This document shows positions 8,821 through 17,428 of a DNA stretch of 64,000 nucleotides, one piece after another. Within the stretch, counting starts at the first letter, position 1; each line of letters begins with the position of its first letter. The notes below the pieces were generated by a model. The model was not told where the DNA came from. It saw only the letters and a list, made by a program, of their open reading frames with translations, and did no database searches. A program made the translations under genes and the position numbers. The stretch is from Caldilineaceae bacterium bin5 (GTDB lineage Bacteria > Chloroflexota > Anaerolineae > Caldilineales > Caldilineaceae): positions 1 to 64,000 of the forward strand of contig MPML01000015.1 in the NCBI GenBank assembly GCA_002238445.1, read 5' to 3'.

Positions 8821-9582
8821 ATGTCAGACGAATCCCGCCATCCTGAGAAGGAGCATTACCGTACGCTGGATCTGCATGAGGATGCCGGCCAAGAGGAGAT
8901 CACGCAACAGTTCAGACGTTTGCAACTGCTGTACCAACCCGAAACTCTGGAGTCCGCCGCAGACCGGGCCTACGCTGCACAGAAGTTGGAGGAAGTCGAA
9001 AAGGCCTACGAGATCCTCGGGGACCCTGCCCGTCGCGCCATCTATGACGGCAAGCCCGCCCCAATCGTGGTTGGGAGCGACGGCGAACCGGAAAGCCTGA
9101 CCTGCGCCAATCACCCGGATCGGGAAACGCTTCTACGATGCAACAAATGCGGCAAACCTATCTGCATTTCCTGCGCCGTGCGTACGCCCGTCGGCTACCG
9201 CTGCAATGAATGTGTACGTGAGCAACAGAATATCTACTTCAATGCCCTGGGCCGGGATAACATTGTCGCCCTCGCCGTTGGATTTGTGCTTACGTTGATC
9301 TTCGCCCCAATCGTCGGTTTTCTGCTAGGCAGCATCGGCTTTTTCGGCTTCTTCATCGCCTTCATTGCCGGTTCCGGCGGCGGAACCCTGGTGGCCCGCG
9401 TCATTCGCCGCGCTGTGGGCAACCGGCGCGGCCGCAAGCTACCGCACTGGGCCCTGGCCGGCATCATTCTGGGCGTTGCGCCCTGGTCGCTCTTCTTCCT
9501 CTTCGCAGGCGGCAGAGCATTCCTCATGCTGCTCCTCTTTGCCGGCTTGGCCATCGCATCAGCCTTTCCCCAGCTGCGGTAG
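8821..9582 (+). CDS. J-domain-like, zinc-finger membrane protein
   Basis: A 253-residue protein in three parts. Residues about 10-75 look like a J domain (HYRTLDLHEDAGQEEITQQF ... AYEILGDPARRAIYD) but lack the Hsp70-activating HPD; YQPE stands in its place. Residues about 97-140 form a B-box-like zinc finger (CANHPDRETLLRCNKCGKPI, then CISC and CNEC). Residues about 148-253 hold four hydrophobic helices with a basic loop (RRAVGNRRGRK). It may be a membrane adaptor rather than a true Hsp70 co-chaperone. A nearby Shine-Dalgarno is weak (GTTGAAAGCGAAATCAG before ATG). Confidence 0.7.
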   Translation: MSDESRHPEKEHYRTLDLHEDAGQEEITQQFRRLQLLYQPETLESAADRAYAAQKLEEVEKAYEILGDPARRAIYDGKPAPIVVGSDGEPESLTCANHPDRETLLRCNKCGKPICISCAVRTPVGYRCNECVREQQNIYFNALGRDNIVALAVGFVLTLIFAPIVGFLLGSIGFFGFFIAFIAGSGGGTLVARVIRRAVGNRRGRKLPHWALAGIILGVAPWSLFFLFAGGRAFLMLLLFAGLAIASAFPQLR

Positions 9583-9765
9583 CGCGCCCGCCTTCAAACC
9601 AGCACTATGCCGACTCCAGCCCTTGGACTGTGTGCCTCCCACTCAACGCCGCACCCATTCTCAGGCACACTGAGCCCTCTACCGCCGCCAAACGGGCGCT
9701 GCACAGGAAAATGTCCATACCTGCAACCGTCCTCGTCCTTACGTCAGAGCACAAAACGGAAAAGC

Positions 9766-10216
9766 GAAAATACGCAGTCCCAACTGATTCGCAACCCTGA
9801 ATGAAGCGAGCAAAAGTGCTCTCTCAACTCTCTACTATTTTATGGGCGGTCGGGCCTTCGGCCCTCCCTTGTGCAGGGGCTGCGCCCCCGCAACGCCCCC
9901 CTACAAAAACATGCCTCACCGACCGTGGTTACTCTTCCCCAGCGTCGTGTCTGGCAAACGGTGTCTACTCTCTCACCTGTCGCCTCAACCCACCGACCAC
10001 CGACCGCTAATCACCGGCGTTCCACTGACGACTGGTGGTCCACTGAAAACTAAAAACTGAAAACTAAAAACTGCAGTTCCGACCGTGTCTGCGCATTCCA
10101 GCAGAGCCGCTCCACCAACCCGGCGGGTGCCGACCGAAGACGCAATCAGATATCCTGAATGGCGTCAGGGACAGAGGACAGGTCAAGATAAGCACTGTAT
10201 ATGGCTTAGTAGTTAC
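9766..10216 (+). mobile_element. MITE-like element, copy B (long form, type-2 right end)
   Basis: Left end GAAAATACGCAG is a worn version of GTAACTACGCAG; the right end GGCTTAGTAGTTAC finishes at 10216. The hairpin core is at 9843-9905. The last 130 bases (TGCGCATTCCAGCAGAGCCG onward) match copy E, not A, C or D. The middle carries AAAACTAAAAACTGAAAACT runs. Flanking bases show no convincing 8-bp duplication. It lies beyond the 3' ends of the J-like gene and the propeller gene. Confidence 0.8.
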
Positions 10217-10291
10217 GAAATTACCATGAACTTCGAAGACGCCCACGGGGGAGCGGGCGCCTTCCTATCGCAGCCGCAGTGTTCGACGGTG

Positions 10292-11542
10292 TCAAACCTG
10301 ATTAGGATGGAGCTTTTCCCTCCAACCCACCTGAACCGTGCGCATGTCGTAAGCGGCGCTCACTCTCCGCCGGCTACCACTTCTGAACTCACCGACCGCC
10401 AGAATGATGAGCGCTGCGCTGGCGTGCCCAGCCAGTAGCCAGGCAAGCTGACCTGAATTCCTCACGCCGTGGCCCGGAACTAAGGCCGTTTCCACCGTCT
10501 CCAAATATGCCTCCCCACCCAGCGCCAGCGGTGTACGGCTGGCTGTAGTGAGCACGTACACCATCCCTGTCCTTCCGGTCACTGGCAGCAGTTCGGCCGC
10601 CGGGGCATCCTCCAACGCTGCCATAATTTCCCACTGGCCGCCGCCGTCGGTGCTCATCGCCACACTGCCGGAAGGTCCCCGCGCTGCGCCCGCAGCTAAG
10701 ACTCCTGTGGCGGCATACAAAACCTGCGGATGCGCCGGGTCGACCGCCACGTCGCTGATCACTAGCGGAACGTCATCCTGGCTGCCCAGCCCATGATTGA
10801 CCGATCGCCATGCCGCGCCGCTGCTGCTTACCTGCACGCCCGCGCCGGCCGTGCCCACATAGACCCTCGGCGGCGACGTGTCGGCAACCACCACCGCTGT
10901 CGGCGGGGAGGGCAGAGCGTCGACAACCACCCACCGCATACCATACGCCTCAGCTCGATACAGCTTCTCCAGAGTGCGCACAAACGCCAGTCCCGCACCC
11001 GTGCTGTCAGCCGCGATCTCCTCCACCGGCTCTTCCAACAGCAAATGCCCGCTGGCAACCAGGCCCGGCCCAACCCTTCCGCCAATATCCCGCAGACGGT
11101 AGACCCCGTCCGCATCCGTACCCGCATACAGCAGCCGGTTGGACGCGTCAAAGGCCAGAGCAGTAACGCCGCCAATCGCGTCAGAATTCAGGCGGACTTC
11201 CTTCCAGCCCTCTCCGCCTGCCCGAGAGACGAAAACGCTGAGCCTGTTGGCAGCACCGACAAATACGGTCTCCGAATCTAACCTGTCCACCGCTACCGCG
11301 TTGACGATTACACCTGCCGGCGCCGCCAGCGGCTCCCAAACGCCGTTGACCCCTGCATAGAGCCGGCCTCCATCTACCGCGTAGCTGCGTCCATCCACCC
11401 GCGCCGCCGCTGCATACGCGCGCACTTTATTCAAAGCAGTGATTGAGATTCCATCCTGCCCTGCCCCTGCCGCCGCGCCAACAGACGCCACCAGGGTCAG
11501 TAGCAGAAGGGTCGTTCCTGTCAACAGTATTCGCAAAAACAT
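10292..11542 (-). CDS. Secreted beta-propeller-like protein (BNR/Ycf48-type), unknown role
   Basis: A 416-residue exported protein. A signal peptide (MFLRILLTGTTLLLLTLVAS) is followed by repeated propeller-like blades ending in aromatic/Gly turns: VDRLDSETVFVGAANRLSVF, DASNRLLYAGTDADGVYRL, DTSPPRVYVGTAGAGVQVSS, HPQVLYAATGVLAAGA and MSTDGGGQWEIM. Asp-box-like S-x-D-x-G-x-x-W elements (STDGGGQW; SSSGAAWRS) support a BNR or sortilin-type propeller. A C-terminal hydrophobic helix (ALIILAVG) and a basic tail suggest a membrane anchor. Start ATG 11542 has GGAGG 7 bases upstream. Function is not assignable. Confidence 0.65.
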   Translation of the reverse strand: MFLRILLTGTTLLLLTLVASVGAAAGAGQDGISITALNKVRAYAAAARVDGRSYAVDGGRLYAGVNGVWEPLAAPAGVIVNAVAVDRLDSETVFVGAANRLSVFVSRAGGEGWKEVRLNSDAIGGVTALAFDASNRLLYAGTDADGVYRLRDIGGRVGPGLVASGHLLLEEPVEEIAADSTGAGLAFVRTLEKLYRAEAYGMRWVVVDALPSPPTAVVVADTSPPRVYVGTAGAGVQVSSSGAAWRSVNHGLGSQDDVPLVISDVAVDPAHPQVLYAATGVLAAGAARGPSGSVAMSTDGGGQWEIMAALEDAPAAELLPVTGRTGMVYVLTTASRTPLALGGEAYLETVETALVPGHGVRNSGQLAWLLAGHASAALIILAVGEFRSGSRRRVSAAYDMRTVQVGWREKLHPNQV

Positions 11543-11794
11543 GGCTGGACCTCCGTGATCCGCTTTTCAGACCGTCAATGCCATGATTGTACGTCGTTTA
11601 GCCACATCCTTCCGGCCAACTGTCGGAACGTTTCCGGACCGTTTTCTTACGATTGACTCGTCTCGGACTGCAGATTCGGGCACCTTCCCGGCCGTTTCGC
11701 GGCCGCCAGCTCCTGCCTCAGCCGCTCCCAGTCTCGTCGCTGCCGGGGATTCCTGAGTAAACTGCCAGGCAAGGTCGGAGATGTTTCACAGACT

Positions 11795-12243
11795 GTAACC
11801 ACGCAGCCGCAACCGATTCGCACCCCTGAACGAGGCGAGCAAAGGTGTTCGTTCTCCCCTCACTGTTGTATTTTGGGCGGTCGGCCGCAAGCGGCCTCCC
11901 TTGTGCAGGGGCTGCGCCCCCGCAACGCCCCCCTAGGCTAGCCACCTTGTTCACTCTTTTCCAGCAACGTGTCTGGCCAGCAGTGTCTCCACCCCTACTT
12001 GCCGTCCCGTGCCACTTACCACTTCCGTGCGCAGTTCACTAAAAACAAAAAACTGAAAACGAAAAACCGCAGTTCCGCGCCCCCGCAACGCCCCCCTCCA
12101 AAAACATGCCTCACCGACCGTGTGCCTTCTTCGCAACTTGTCGGCTGGCGAGCATGGCCGCGGCTGTACACCAGCTGCGTCACCAAGCCACTGAATGGTT
12201 CCAAGGATGACTGGCTGGTCAACTACTATGGCTTAGTAGTTAC
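11795..12243 (+). mobile_element. MITE-like element, copy C (long form, altered hairpin)
   Basis: Inverted ends GTAACCACGCAGCC (11795) and GGCTTAGTAGTTAC (12243). The flanks CACAGACT and CACGGATT match at 6 of 8 positions, consistent with a decayed 8-bp target duplication. The hairpin that reads GGGCC-TTC-GGCCC in the other copies is GGCCG-CAAG-CGGCC here, so pairing is kept with different bases. It has the internal duplication of the CCCCCGCAACGCCCCCCT block seen in copy A. A promoter for the LysM gene begins 20 bases beyond its right end. Confidence 0.85.
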
Positions 12244-12262
12244 CACGGATTCTAGAAACTGC

Positions 12263-12291
12263 TTGCGATGCCATTCTGCGTGTGCTATGAT
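12263..12291 (+). promoter_or_regulatory. Promoter upstream of the LysM lipoprotein gene
   Basis: TTGCGA (12263-12268), 17 bases, TATGAT (12286-12291). The predicted start near 12298 leaves a leader of about 180 bases before ATG 12477. Confidence 0.6.
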
Positions 12292-12378
12292 TTAGAATGC
12301 CAGTAAAAAGGAAATGGCAGATCGTCTAACTGAATGCAGTTTTCTGTCCGTTTTCCGTAGGCAGAAGACACGAAAATA

Positions 12379-12414
12379 GAGCCCAGGGGGCAGTCGGAGC
12401 CGCCTTCTGGGCTC
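12379..12414 (+). promoter_or_regulatory. Leader hairpin before the LysM gene
   Basis: GAGCCCAG (12379-12386) pairs perfectly with CTGGGCTC (12407-12414) across a 20-base loop, inside the predicted transcript leader and followed by GGGTTT. It could be an attenuator or a stability element. No known riboswitch is recognised. Confidence 0.45.
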
Positions 12415-12476
12415 GGGTTTCCAGACTTTCGGCTGCTGATAGACGGGCAGTTGGCCTATAGAAGTGGAGAAGAACG

Positions 12477-13457
12477 ATGGGCATGCAGGCGCGCTCAAAT
12501 GGACGGGCAGTAGAGCACTCAACAATCGCACGGTGGACGACTGGCGCCATTCTGACACTGGCGGCAGTGCTCCTGCTCTCCGCATGTACCCGCGAACGGC
12601 TTGCCGAAGAGGTCGGCAACTCCCTGGGAACGCAAGCGGAGGAACCGGTTGTGATGCAACCGGATACACCGGAACCAGCACAAACCGAAACGCCCGTGCC
12701 GACACCGGAAGACACGCCTGAGCCGACTACGATTACCTATGAAGTCAGACCGGGGGATACACTCTCCACAATTGCAGATAGGTTCGGCACCGAAATCCAG
12801 AGGATTCGAGAGATGAATCTGTTGACCACCGACGCACTGCAAGTGGGTCAAGTGCTCCGTATGCCCTATGTGCCCGGCGTGACTACTGCCGAAGGCATCC
12901 CTACGCCCACGGCGGAGCCCTTCCAGTACACAGTCCAGCAGGGAGACACGCTCCTGTCGATTGCGCTCCGTTTCGACACCTCTTTGAATCAGATCATGGA
13001 GATGAACGGTCTGCGAGACGAGCACAGCTTGGATGTTGGCCAGAATTTATTGATTCCCGGCGTGAGTGACGCCCCTGGTCAGCCAGGCGCAGACCGGAGT
13101 ACAATCGACCCGGTTCTGTCTCGCACCGCAGGCACGCACACAGTTCGTTCCGGCGAGACACTCGCCGCCATCGCCGAACAGTACGGCGTTACTATTGCAG
13201 AGATCATCGCCTTCAACAGCAACACGATTACCAATCCACATGTCGTGAGGGAAAATACCGTACTTCGCATTCCCGGTCTGACCGCCGCCGATGTCATCAC
13301 CCTGAACCGGACAACTTACACCGTCCAGGAAGGGGACAGCCTTAGCGCTATTTCCCAGCGGTTCGGCGTCAGCGTGGATGCGATCATGGCCGCGAACAAC
13401 ATCTCCAATCCCGACCTGGTCCGTGTCGGCGATGAACTGATTATCCCCGAAAACTGA
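12477..13457 (+). CDS. Lipoprotein with four LysM domains
   Basis: A 326-residue surface protein. A hydrophobic signal ends in the lipobox LLSAC (Cys37), followed by a Pro/Thr/Glu-rich linker (residues about 55-85). Four LysM modules follow at about 86-130, 149-194, 219-266 and 279-324, each with the Y/H-x-V-x-x-G-D/E-T/S-L-x-x-I pattern (YEVRPGDTLSTIADRFG; YTVQQGDTLLSIALRF; HTVRSGETLAAIAEQYG; YTVQEGDSLSAISQRFG). LysM binds N-acetylglucosamine polymers such as peptidoglycan, so attachment to the cell wall is likely. There is no catalytic domain. ATG 12477 has GGAGAAG upstream. Confidence 0.85.
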   Translation: MGMQARSNGRAVEHSTIARWTTGAILTLAAVLLLSACTRERLAEEVGNSLGTQAEEPVVMQPDTPEPAQTETPVPTPEDTPEPTTITYEVRPGDTLSTIADRFGTEIQRIREMNLLTTDALQVGQVLRMPYVPGVTTAEGIPTPTAEPFQYTVQQGDTLLSIALRFDTSLNQIMEMNGLRDEHSLDVGQNLLIPGVSDAPGQPGADRSTIDPVLSRTAGTHTVRSGETLAAIAEQYGVTIAEIIAFNSNTITNPHVVRENTVLRIPGLTAADVITLNRTTYTVQEGDSLSAISQRFGVSVDAIMAANNISNPDLVRVGDELIIPEN

Positions 13458-13627
13458 TCTGCAATGTCTTAAATATTGGCTGCCGCCAGCCCTCAATGTA
13501 ATGGCAGATGCGGCGCCTGCGTCCCCTTGCAACCAGAACGGTTATGCCGACCAGGGCGGACTTGAGGCGCGCCCAAACCACTGAAGCGCGGGCTTTCAGA
13601 GCAAGTCAGTCGCTGTCGATTAGTCTG

Positions 13628-14317
13628 TTATCGGGCTTGGTGTCGAATACCCGCGGGGCTGGCGACTATCAGGTCTGTCACCAGGTCGAGAAAAAGGCCG
13701 TGCTCGACGATCCCGGCCCGTCCCTCCAGCGCGCCGGCGATGGACTCTGGATCATCCATCGGGCCGAACCGGCAGTCGAGAATCAAATTGCTGCTGTCCG
13801 TGTTGAATGGGCAGCCGTCCGGCCCCGTCCTCACCTGCACAGACGCTCCAAGCAACTCAATAAAGGCGGCATGGCCGCGCAGGCCAAAGGAGATCACCTC
13901 CACCGGTAGCGCCCACTGCATACCCAGTCGCTCGGAGAGCTTGCGTTCGTCGACGATGATTATTTCGCGCGCGCTGGCCTGGGCAACAATCTTCTCACGC
14001 AGCAACGCGCCGCCCCCGCCTTTGATAACCCGCAGCTGAGGGTCTACCTCGTCGGCTCCGTCTATCGTTAGATCTACGCGCGGATGACTTTCAAGCGTGG
14101 TGAGCGGAATGGCCAGCCGGCGGGCGTCGGCGGCCACCTGTTCCGAGCAGGGGACGCCAAAAATATCTGAGAGTGTGCCCTCCACCAAGCGTTCAGCGAT
14201 ACATTCGAGCGCCTTCAGTGCCGTACTCCCCGCGCCCAACCCCACAATCATCCCGGACTCAACATGCGCCACCGCCGCTTCAGCTGCACGTCGCTTTAGG
14301 GCTTCTATGTCTTGCAT
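13628..14317 (-). CDS. rpiA: Ribose-5-phosphate isomerase A
   Basis: Interconverts ribose 5-phosphate and ribulose 5-phosphate in the pentose phosphate pathway. The 229-residue product has [13 protein letters not shown] (phosphate site, about residues 25-38), the catalytic loop [20 protein letters not shown] with the active-site acidic residues, and [29 protein letters not shown] and [17 protein letters not shown] follow near the C-terminus, all typical of RpiA. It lies 111 bases downstream of the pgi frame on the same strand, within a sugar-phosphate cluster (tal, pgi, rpiA). Confidence 0.95.
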   Translation of the reverse strand: MQDIEALKRRAAEAAVAHVESGMIVGLGAGSTALKALECIAERLVEGTLSDIFGVPCSEQVAADARRLAIPLTTLESHPRVDLTIDGADEVDPQLRVIKGGGGALLREKIVAQASAREIIIVDERKLSERLGMQWALPVEVISFGLRGHAAFIELLGASVQVRTGPDGCPFNTDSSNLILDCRFGPMDDPESIAGALEGRAGIVEHGLFLDLVTDLIVASPAGIRHQAR

Positions 14318-14428
14318 CTGGTTTCTTTATCGCATCGCAATGAAAGCACAATTCTTAGCAGGGCCCTCTCCTCCAAACCACTCTCTGCCCATCTACCGGT
14401 CACAGGCCCAGCCCTAAGCGAGTATCTC

Positions 14429-16024
14429 TTACGCCGCACTAATCGACTCGACTAGCCGCTCCAACTCTGCTTGCGAGTTTTCCCCTAGATCGATCCGTAT
14501 CACGCGCCGCCCTGCATCCAGCAGCGCCTGCCGATCTCCCAGCGACTGCGCCTGGATCAGGACGCCAAACGGCAGCGCCGACCGGGATGAGCCAGCTTCA
14601 TCGGGTATGTCGACGTCCGAGGCGGGTCTGTCAATAAGTTGGATAAAGAGGCCATTGCCGCGATCCCCTTTATGCAACTGACCGGTCGAGTGAAGAAAAC
14701 GGGGTCCCAAACCGGTAGTCGTTGCCAGCTTTGTCCGGTCCCGCAGACCTCTCTGCATGGTGCCGAGCAGTCGGTTCACGGCGGAGCAGGGCTGTAAGTA
14801 CGCTTGTATGCTTATGTAATCCCCCGCCTCGGCCTGTTTCAGAAATGCCGCCAACGCTTCGCCCGGACTGCCGGAAGGCGCAACTCCGTCCTGCGTGTCA
14901 AGGTAAACTTTCACGCCGTCGGCTTCAAACGATGGTTGCGGCTCGGGCAGCCTTCCGCTCTCCATATAGGCCGACATCATCTGGCGCGACTGCTGCTTTG
15001 CCGACTCGACATCCGGCTGATCGAACGGGTGAATGCCCAGCCGCGCTCCGGCCACCGCCGTGGCAAACTCCCATATGAAAAACTGTGCCGCCAGATCGTA
15101 TCGATCGCGGAAGCGGACGCGAATTACCGGGTTGTCGGCGTCTATCAGCGCCTGGACCGTCCTGTCCTGCACGCCCGTGTCGCTCCACTGGAGATGCACG
15201 AACAACCGGTCCGTGCCATATGCGTCTGGAGATGCCCCCGGTTCGCCCACCACCGGCACAATCCCCGTCCCCGATTTGCCCGTGCTCTCGGCGATAAGCT
15301 GTTCCAGCCAGTCGGCGAACGAAGCCACCTCGTCGTCGGCGATAATTGTCAGCTTGTCGCGGCCCGCTTTCGCCATCTCCGCCATCACCACGCCAATCTG
15401 CGCAGCCGGATTGATCGATCCGGTAATATGCCGGCCGCAGTCGTTCTTCGCCTCCTGACCCCGTCGCAGCAGACGTCGTAGATTCACTCCGACCAGCGCG
15501 GCTGGCGTAAGCCCGAAGTGCGACAGCGCCGAATAGCGGCCGCCTATATTGGGATCGTTGACAAAGACCGAGCGGAAGTTATAAGTTTCGCCCAATTTGA
15601 CGAGGTCGGTGCCTGCATCCGTTATGGCGATGAAGTGCTGTCCCGCCTCCGAATCGCCGAGCTGATCCTGCAGCTGATTGTAAAAGAATTTGAATAGCGA
15701 AAGTGTTTCAGACGTAGTACCGGACTTGGTGGCGACGATAAAGAGCGTTCGCGCCGGATCCAGGCTTTCGGCCACGCTCTGAACTGCAGCCGGGTGCGTG
15801 CTGTCCAATACCCGCAGCGCGATCGCGCCGCTGCCGAATGTACGCGCAAACACCTCCGGCGCCAGGCTCGAGCCGCCCATTCCCAGTAGGACTGCCTGCG
15901 TGTAGCCCTCCTGCTCAACGTCCTGCAGCAGAGCGCTTATGCAATGGCGCTCCTCGTCCATTCGGACTGCAATGTCCAGCCAGCCGAGCCGGTTGCTTAT
16001 CTCGTCCGGGCTGTCACTCCACAC
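14429..16024 (-). CDS. pgi: Glucose-6-phosphate isomerase half of a split tal-pgi fusion
   Basis: Interconverts glucose 6-phosphate and fructose 6-phosphate. Family features: MGGSSLAPEVF, VATKSGTTSETLSLFKFF, GGRYSALSHFGL and HPFDQPDVESAKQQ. The only candidate start, GTG at 16024, lacks a Shine-Dalgarno. The same frame stays open upstream and reads GALRGQIEDALEETDKERIV then TRIWARSHS. That resembles the linker of bifunctional transaldolase/phosphoglucose isomerase proteins of Chloroflexota and cyanobacteria. The transaldolase frame just upstream ends 8 codons after a T7 run at 16114-16120; a one-base slip there joins the two. The native product is probably one bifunctional enzyme. Confidence 0.85.
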   Translation of the reverse strand: MWSDSPDEISNRLGWLDIAVRMDEERHCISALLQDVEQEGYTQAVLLGMGGSSLAPEVFARTFGSGAIALRVLDSTHPAAVQSVAESLDPARTLFIVATKSGTTSETLSLFKFFYNQLQDQLGDSEAGQHFIAITDAGTDLVKLGETYNFRSVFVNDPNIGGRYSALSHFGLTPAALVGVNLRRLLRRGQEAKNDCGRHITGSINPAAQIGVVMAEMAKAGRDKLTIIADDEVASFADWLEQLIAESTGKSGTGIVPVVGEPGASPDAYGTDRLFVHLQWSDTGVQDRTVQALIDADNPVIRVRFRDRYDLAAQFFIWEFATAVAGARLGIHPFDQPDVESAKQQSRQMMSAYMESGRLPEPQPSFEADGVKVYLDTQDGVAPSGSPGEALAAFLKQAEAGDYISIQAYLQPCSAVNRLLGTMQRGLRDRTKLATTTGLGPRFLHSTGQLHKGDRGNGLFIQLIDRPASDVDIPDEAGSSRSALPFGVLIQAQSLGDRQALLDAGRRVIRIDLGENSQAELERLVESISAA

Positions 16025-16089
16025 GCTGTGGCTCCGCGCCCAAATGCGGGTGACGATGCGTTCCTTGTCGGTCTCCTCCAGAGCATCCT

Positions 16090-17241
16090 CTATCTGGCCC
16101 CGGAGGGCTCCGTAAAAAAATCGGCGCGTTCTCGCGTCTGGTTGCTGTCCCCGCCGGCGATCGCGGCCACTTTTTCGGAGATTCCCGCCATCAACTCATC
16201 AAATGAGTCGGCGAAGGCGTCGACACCATCAATCATCAGCTGCGCAGTGATACTGTCCAAGTCGATGCCCAGTTCGGCCAGCTGCGCCAAATGTTGGCGG
16301 GCCTGCTCCACATCCGCATCCACGGTACGGGCAGCGGTTCCATGATCAAGAAAGGCTTCCAGGGTTTCAGGAGGAACCGTATTGACTGTGTGGGGTCCGA
16401 TCAGTGTATCCAGGTAGAGCGTATCCGGGTAATCGGGATTCTTGGTGCTGGTGCTGCCCCACAACGGACGCTGCACCCTCGCACCCTGCGCCGCCAGCTT
16501 CTCCCAGCGAGGTCCGCTGAAAAGCTCGCTGAAGCGGTGATAGGCCATCTTGGCGTTGGCGATCGCAATCTTCCCCTGTAGCTCGCTGTTGCCGAGTTCA
16601 CTCAGGCTGGAATCCACCTTGCCGTCCACGCGGCTGACGAAGAAAGAAGCCACTGACGCCACCCGGCTGAAATCCACGTTCGCGGCAGCCAGCTTTTCCA
16701 GACCGTGAATATAGGCCATCGCACTATCTTCGTACTGCTGCAACGAGAATATCAGTGTGACATTAATGTTGATGCCCTCGCCAGTCAGCGTCTCTATCGC
16801 CGGGATGCCCTGCGGTGTGGCCGGCACCTTGATCATTACATTCGCCCGGTCCACCAGAGAAGAGAGGCGCCGGGCTTCCATGACCGTGCCTTCCGTATCG
16901 TAGGCCAGCTTCGGATTGACTTCCAGACTGACATAGCCGTCCAGCCCGTCCGTGCTGTCATATACCGGCTGCATGATGTCGCAGGCGCGGCGGATGTCCT
17001 GGATGGCGAGCGCCTCGTATATGTCATTGACCGACCTGCCTTCACCGACCAACCGTTCAACCGCGGCATCGTAATCGGTGCTGGCGGTGATCGCCTTCTG
17101 GAAAATCGACGGGTTGGACGTAACGCCCCGCAGACCATCGGCGACCAGTTCACCCAGTTCGCCGGAGTCCAGGAAGGAGCGCCTGATGAAATCCAGCCAG
17201 ATCGACTGGCCTACTGCCGCCGCTTCTTGCATCATTGTCAT
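16090..17241 (-). CDS. tal: Transaldolase half of a split tal-pgi fusion
   Basis: Transfers a dihydroxyacetone unit between sugar phosphates. The 383-residue frame has the transaldolase hallmarks: WLDFIRRSFL, GVTSNPSIFQKAI, VSLEVNPKLAYDTEGT, the Schiff-base segment NVMIKVPATPQGIPAIETL, GININVTLIFSLQQYE, VASFFVSRVDGKVDS and LWGSTSTKNPDYPDTLY. ATG 17241 has AGGAGAAG about 10 bases upstream, so the longer frame from 17328 is not used. The C-terminus after DFF (TEPSGAR, stop) looks like out-of-frame sequence. The fused partner pgi continues in the -1 frame. Confidence 0.88.
   Translation of the reverse strand: MTMMQEAAAVGQSIWLDFIRRSFLDSGELGELVADGLRGVTSNPSIFQKAITASTDYDAAVERLVGEGRSVNDIYEALAIQDIRRACDIMQPVYDSTDGLDGYVSLEVNPKLAYDTEGTVMEARRLSSLVDRANVMIKVPATPQGIPAIETLTGEGININVTLIFSLQQYEDSAMAYIHGLEKLAAANVDFSRVASVASFFVSRVDGKVDSSLSELGNSELQGKIAIANAKMAYHRFSELFSGPRWEKLAAQGARVQRPLWGSTSTKNPDYPDTLYLDTLIGPHTVNTVPPETLEAFLDHGTAARTVDADVEQARQHLAQLAELGIDLDSITAQLMIDGVDAFADSFDELMAGISEKVAAIAGGDSNQTRERADFFTEPSGAR
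16114..16120 (-). other. T TTT TTT slippery heptamer joining tal and pgi frames
   Basis: On the minus strand, in the tal frame, the codons are GAT TTT TTT ACG. The heptamer T TTT TTT is a canonical -1 slip site. After slipping, reading continues TAC GGA GCC directly into the open pgi frame. A weak GC hairpin (GCCC-TCCG-GGGC) lies a few bases downstream. A missing A in the plus-strand run (7 read instead of 8) would give the same picture, so a sequencing indel is the main alternative. Confidence 0.5.
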
Positions 17242-17428
17242 GGTTGCTCTTCTCCTCGAATTCGTCTTTGCTTTGCTATGCTGTGAGTTCGCATAATGTG
17301 GTGAGCCCGCGCCCCGTGCTCTAGTCACGTAGTGGGATTCTCGGTGCTGCGTTCAGTCGGCAATCTACCCGTCGCTGATTCGTGAATAAGATTTCTCGAA
17401 AATAGGCAGAGTGGCAGCACATTCAGTC

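Noticed and set aside
9842..10060. Repeated small protein MGGRAFGPP..CRGCAPATPP found at several element copies
   Set aside because: It is the translation of the hairpin core of the mobile element; the copies lack a Shine-Dalgarno and diverge in frame after the core.
12379..12414. Known riboswitch before the LysM gene
   Set aside because: Only one stem is evident and no conserved riboswitch core sequence is recognised; kept only as an unclassified leader hairpin.
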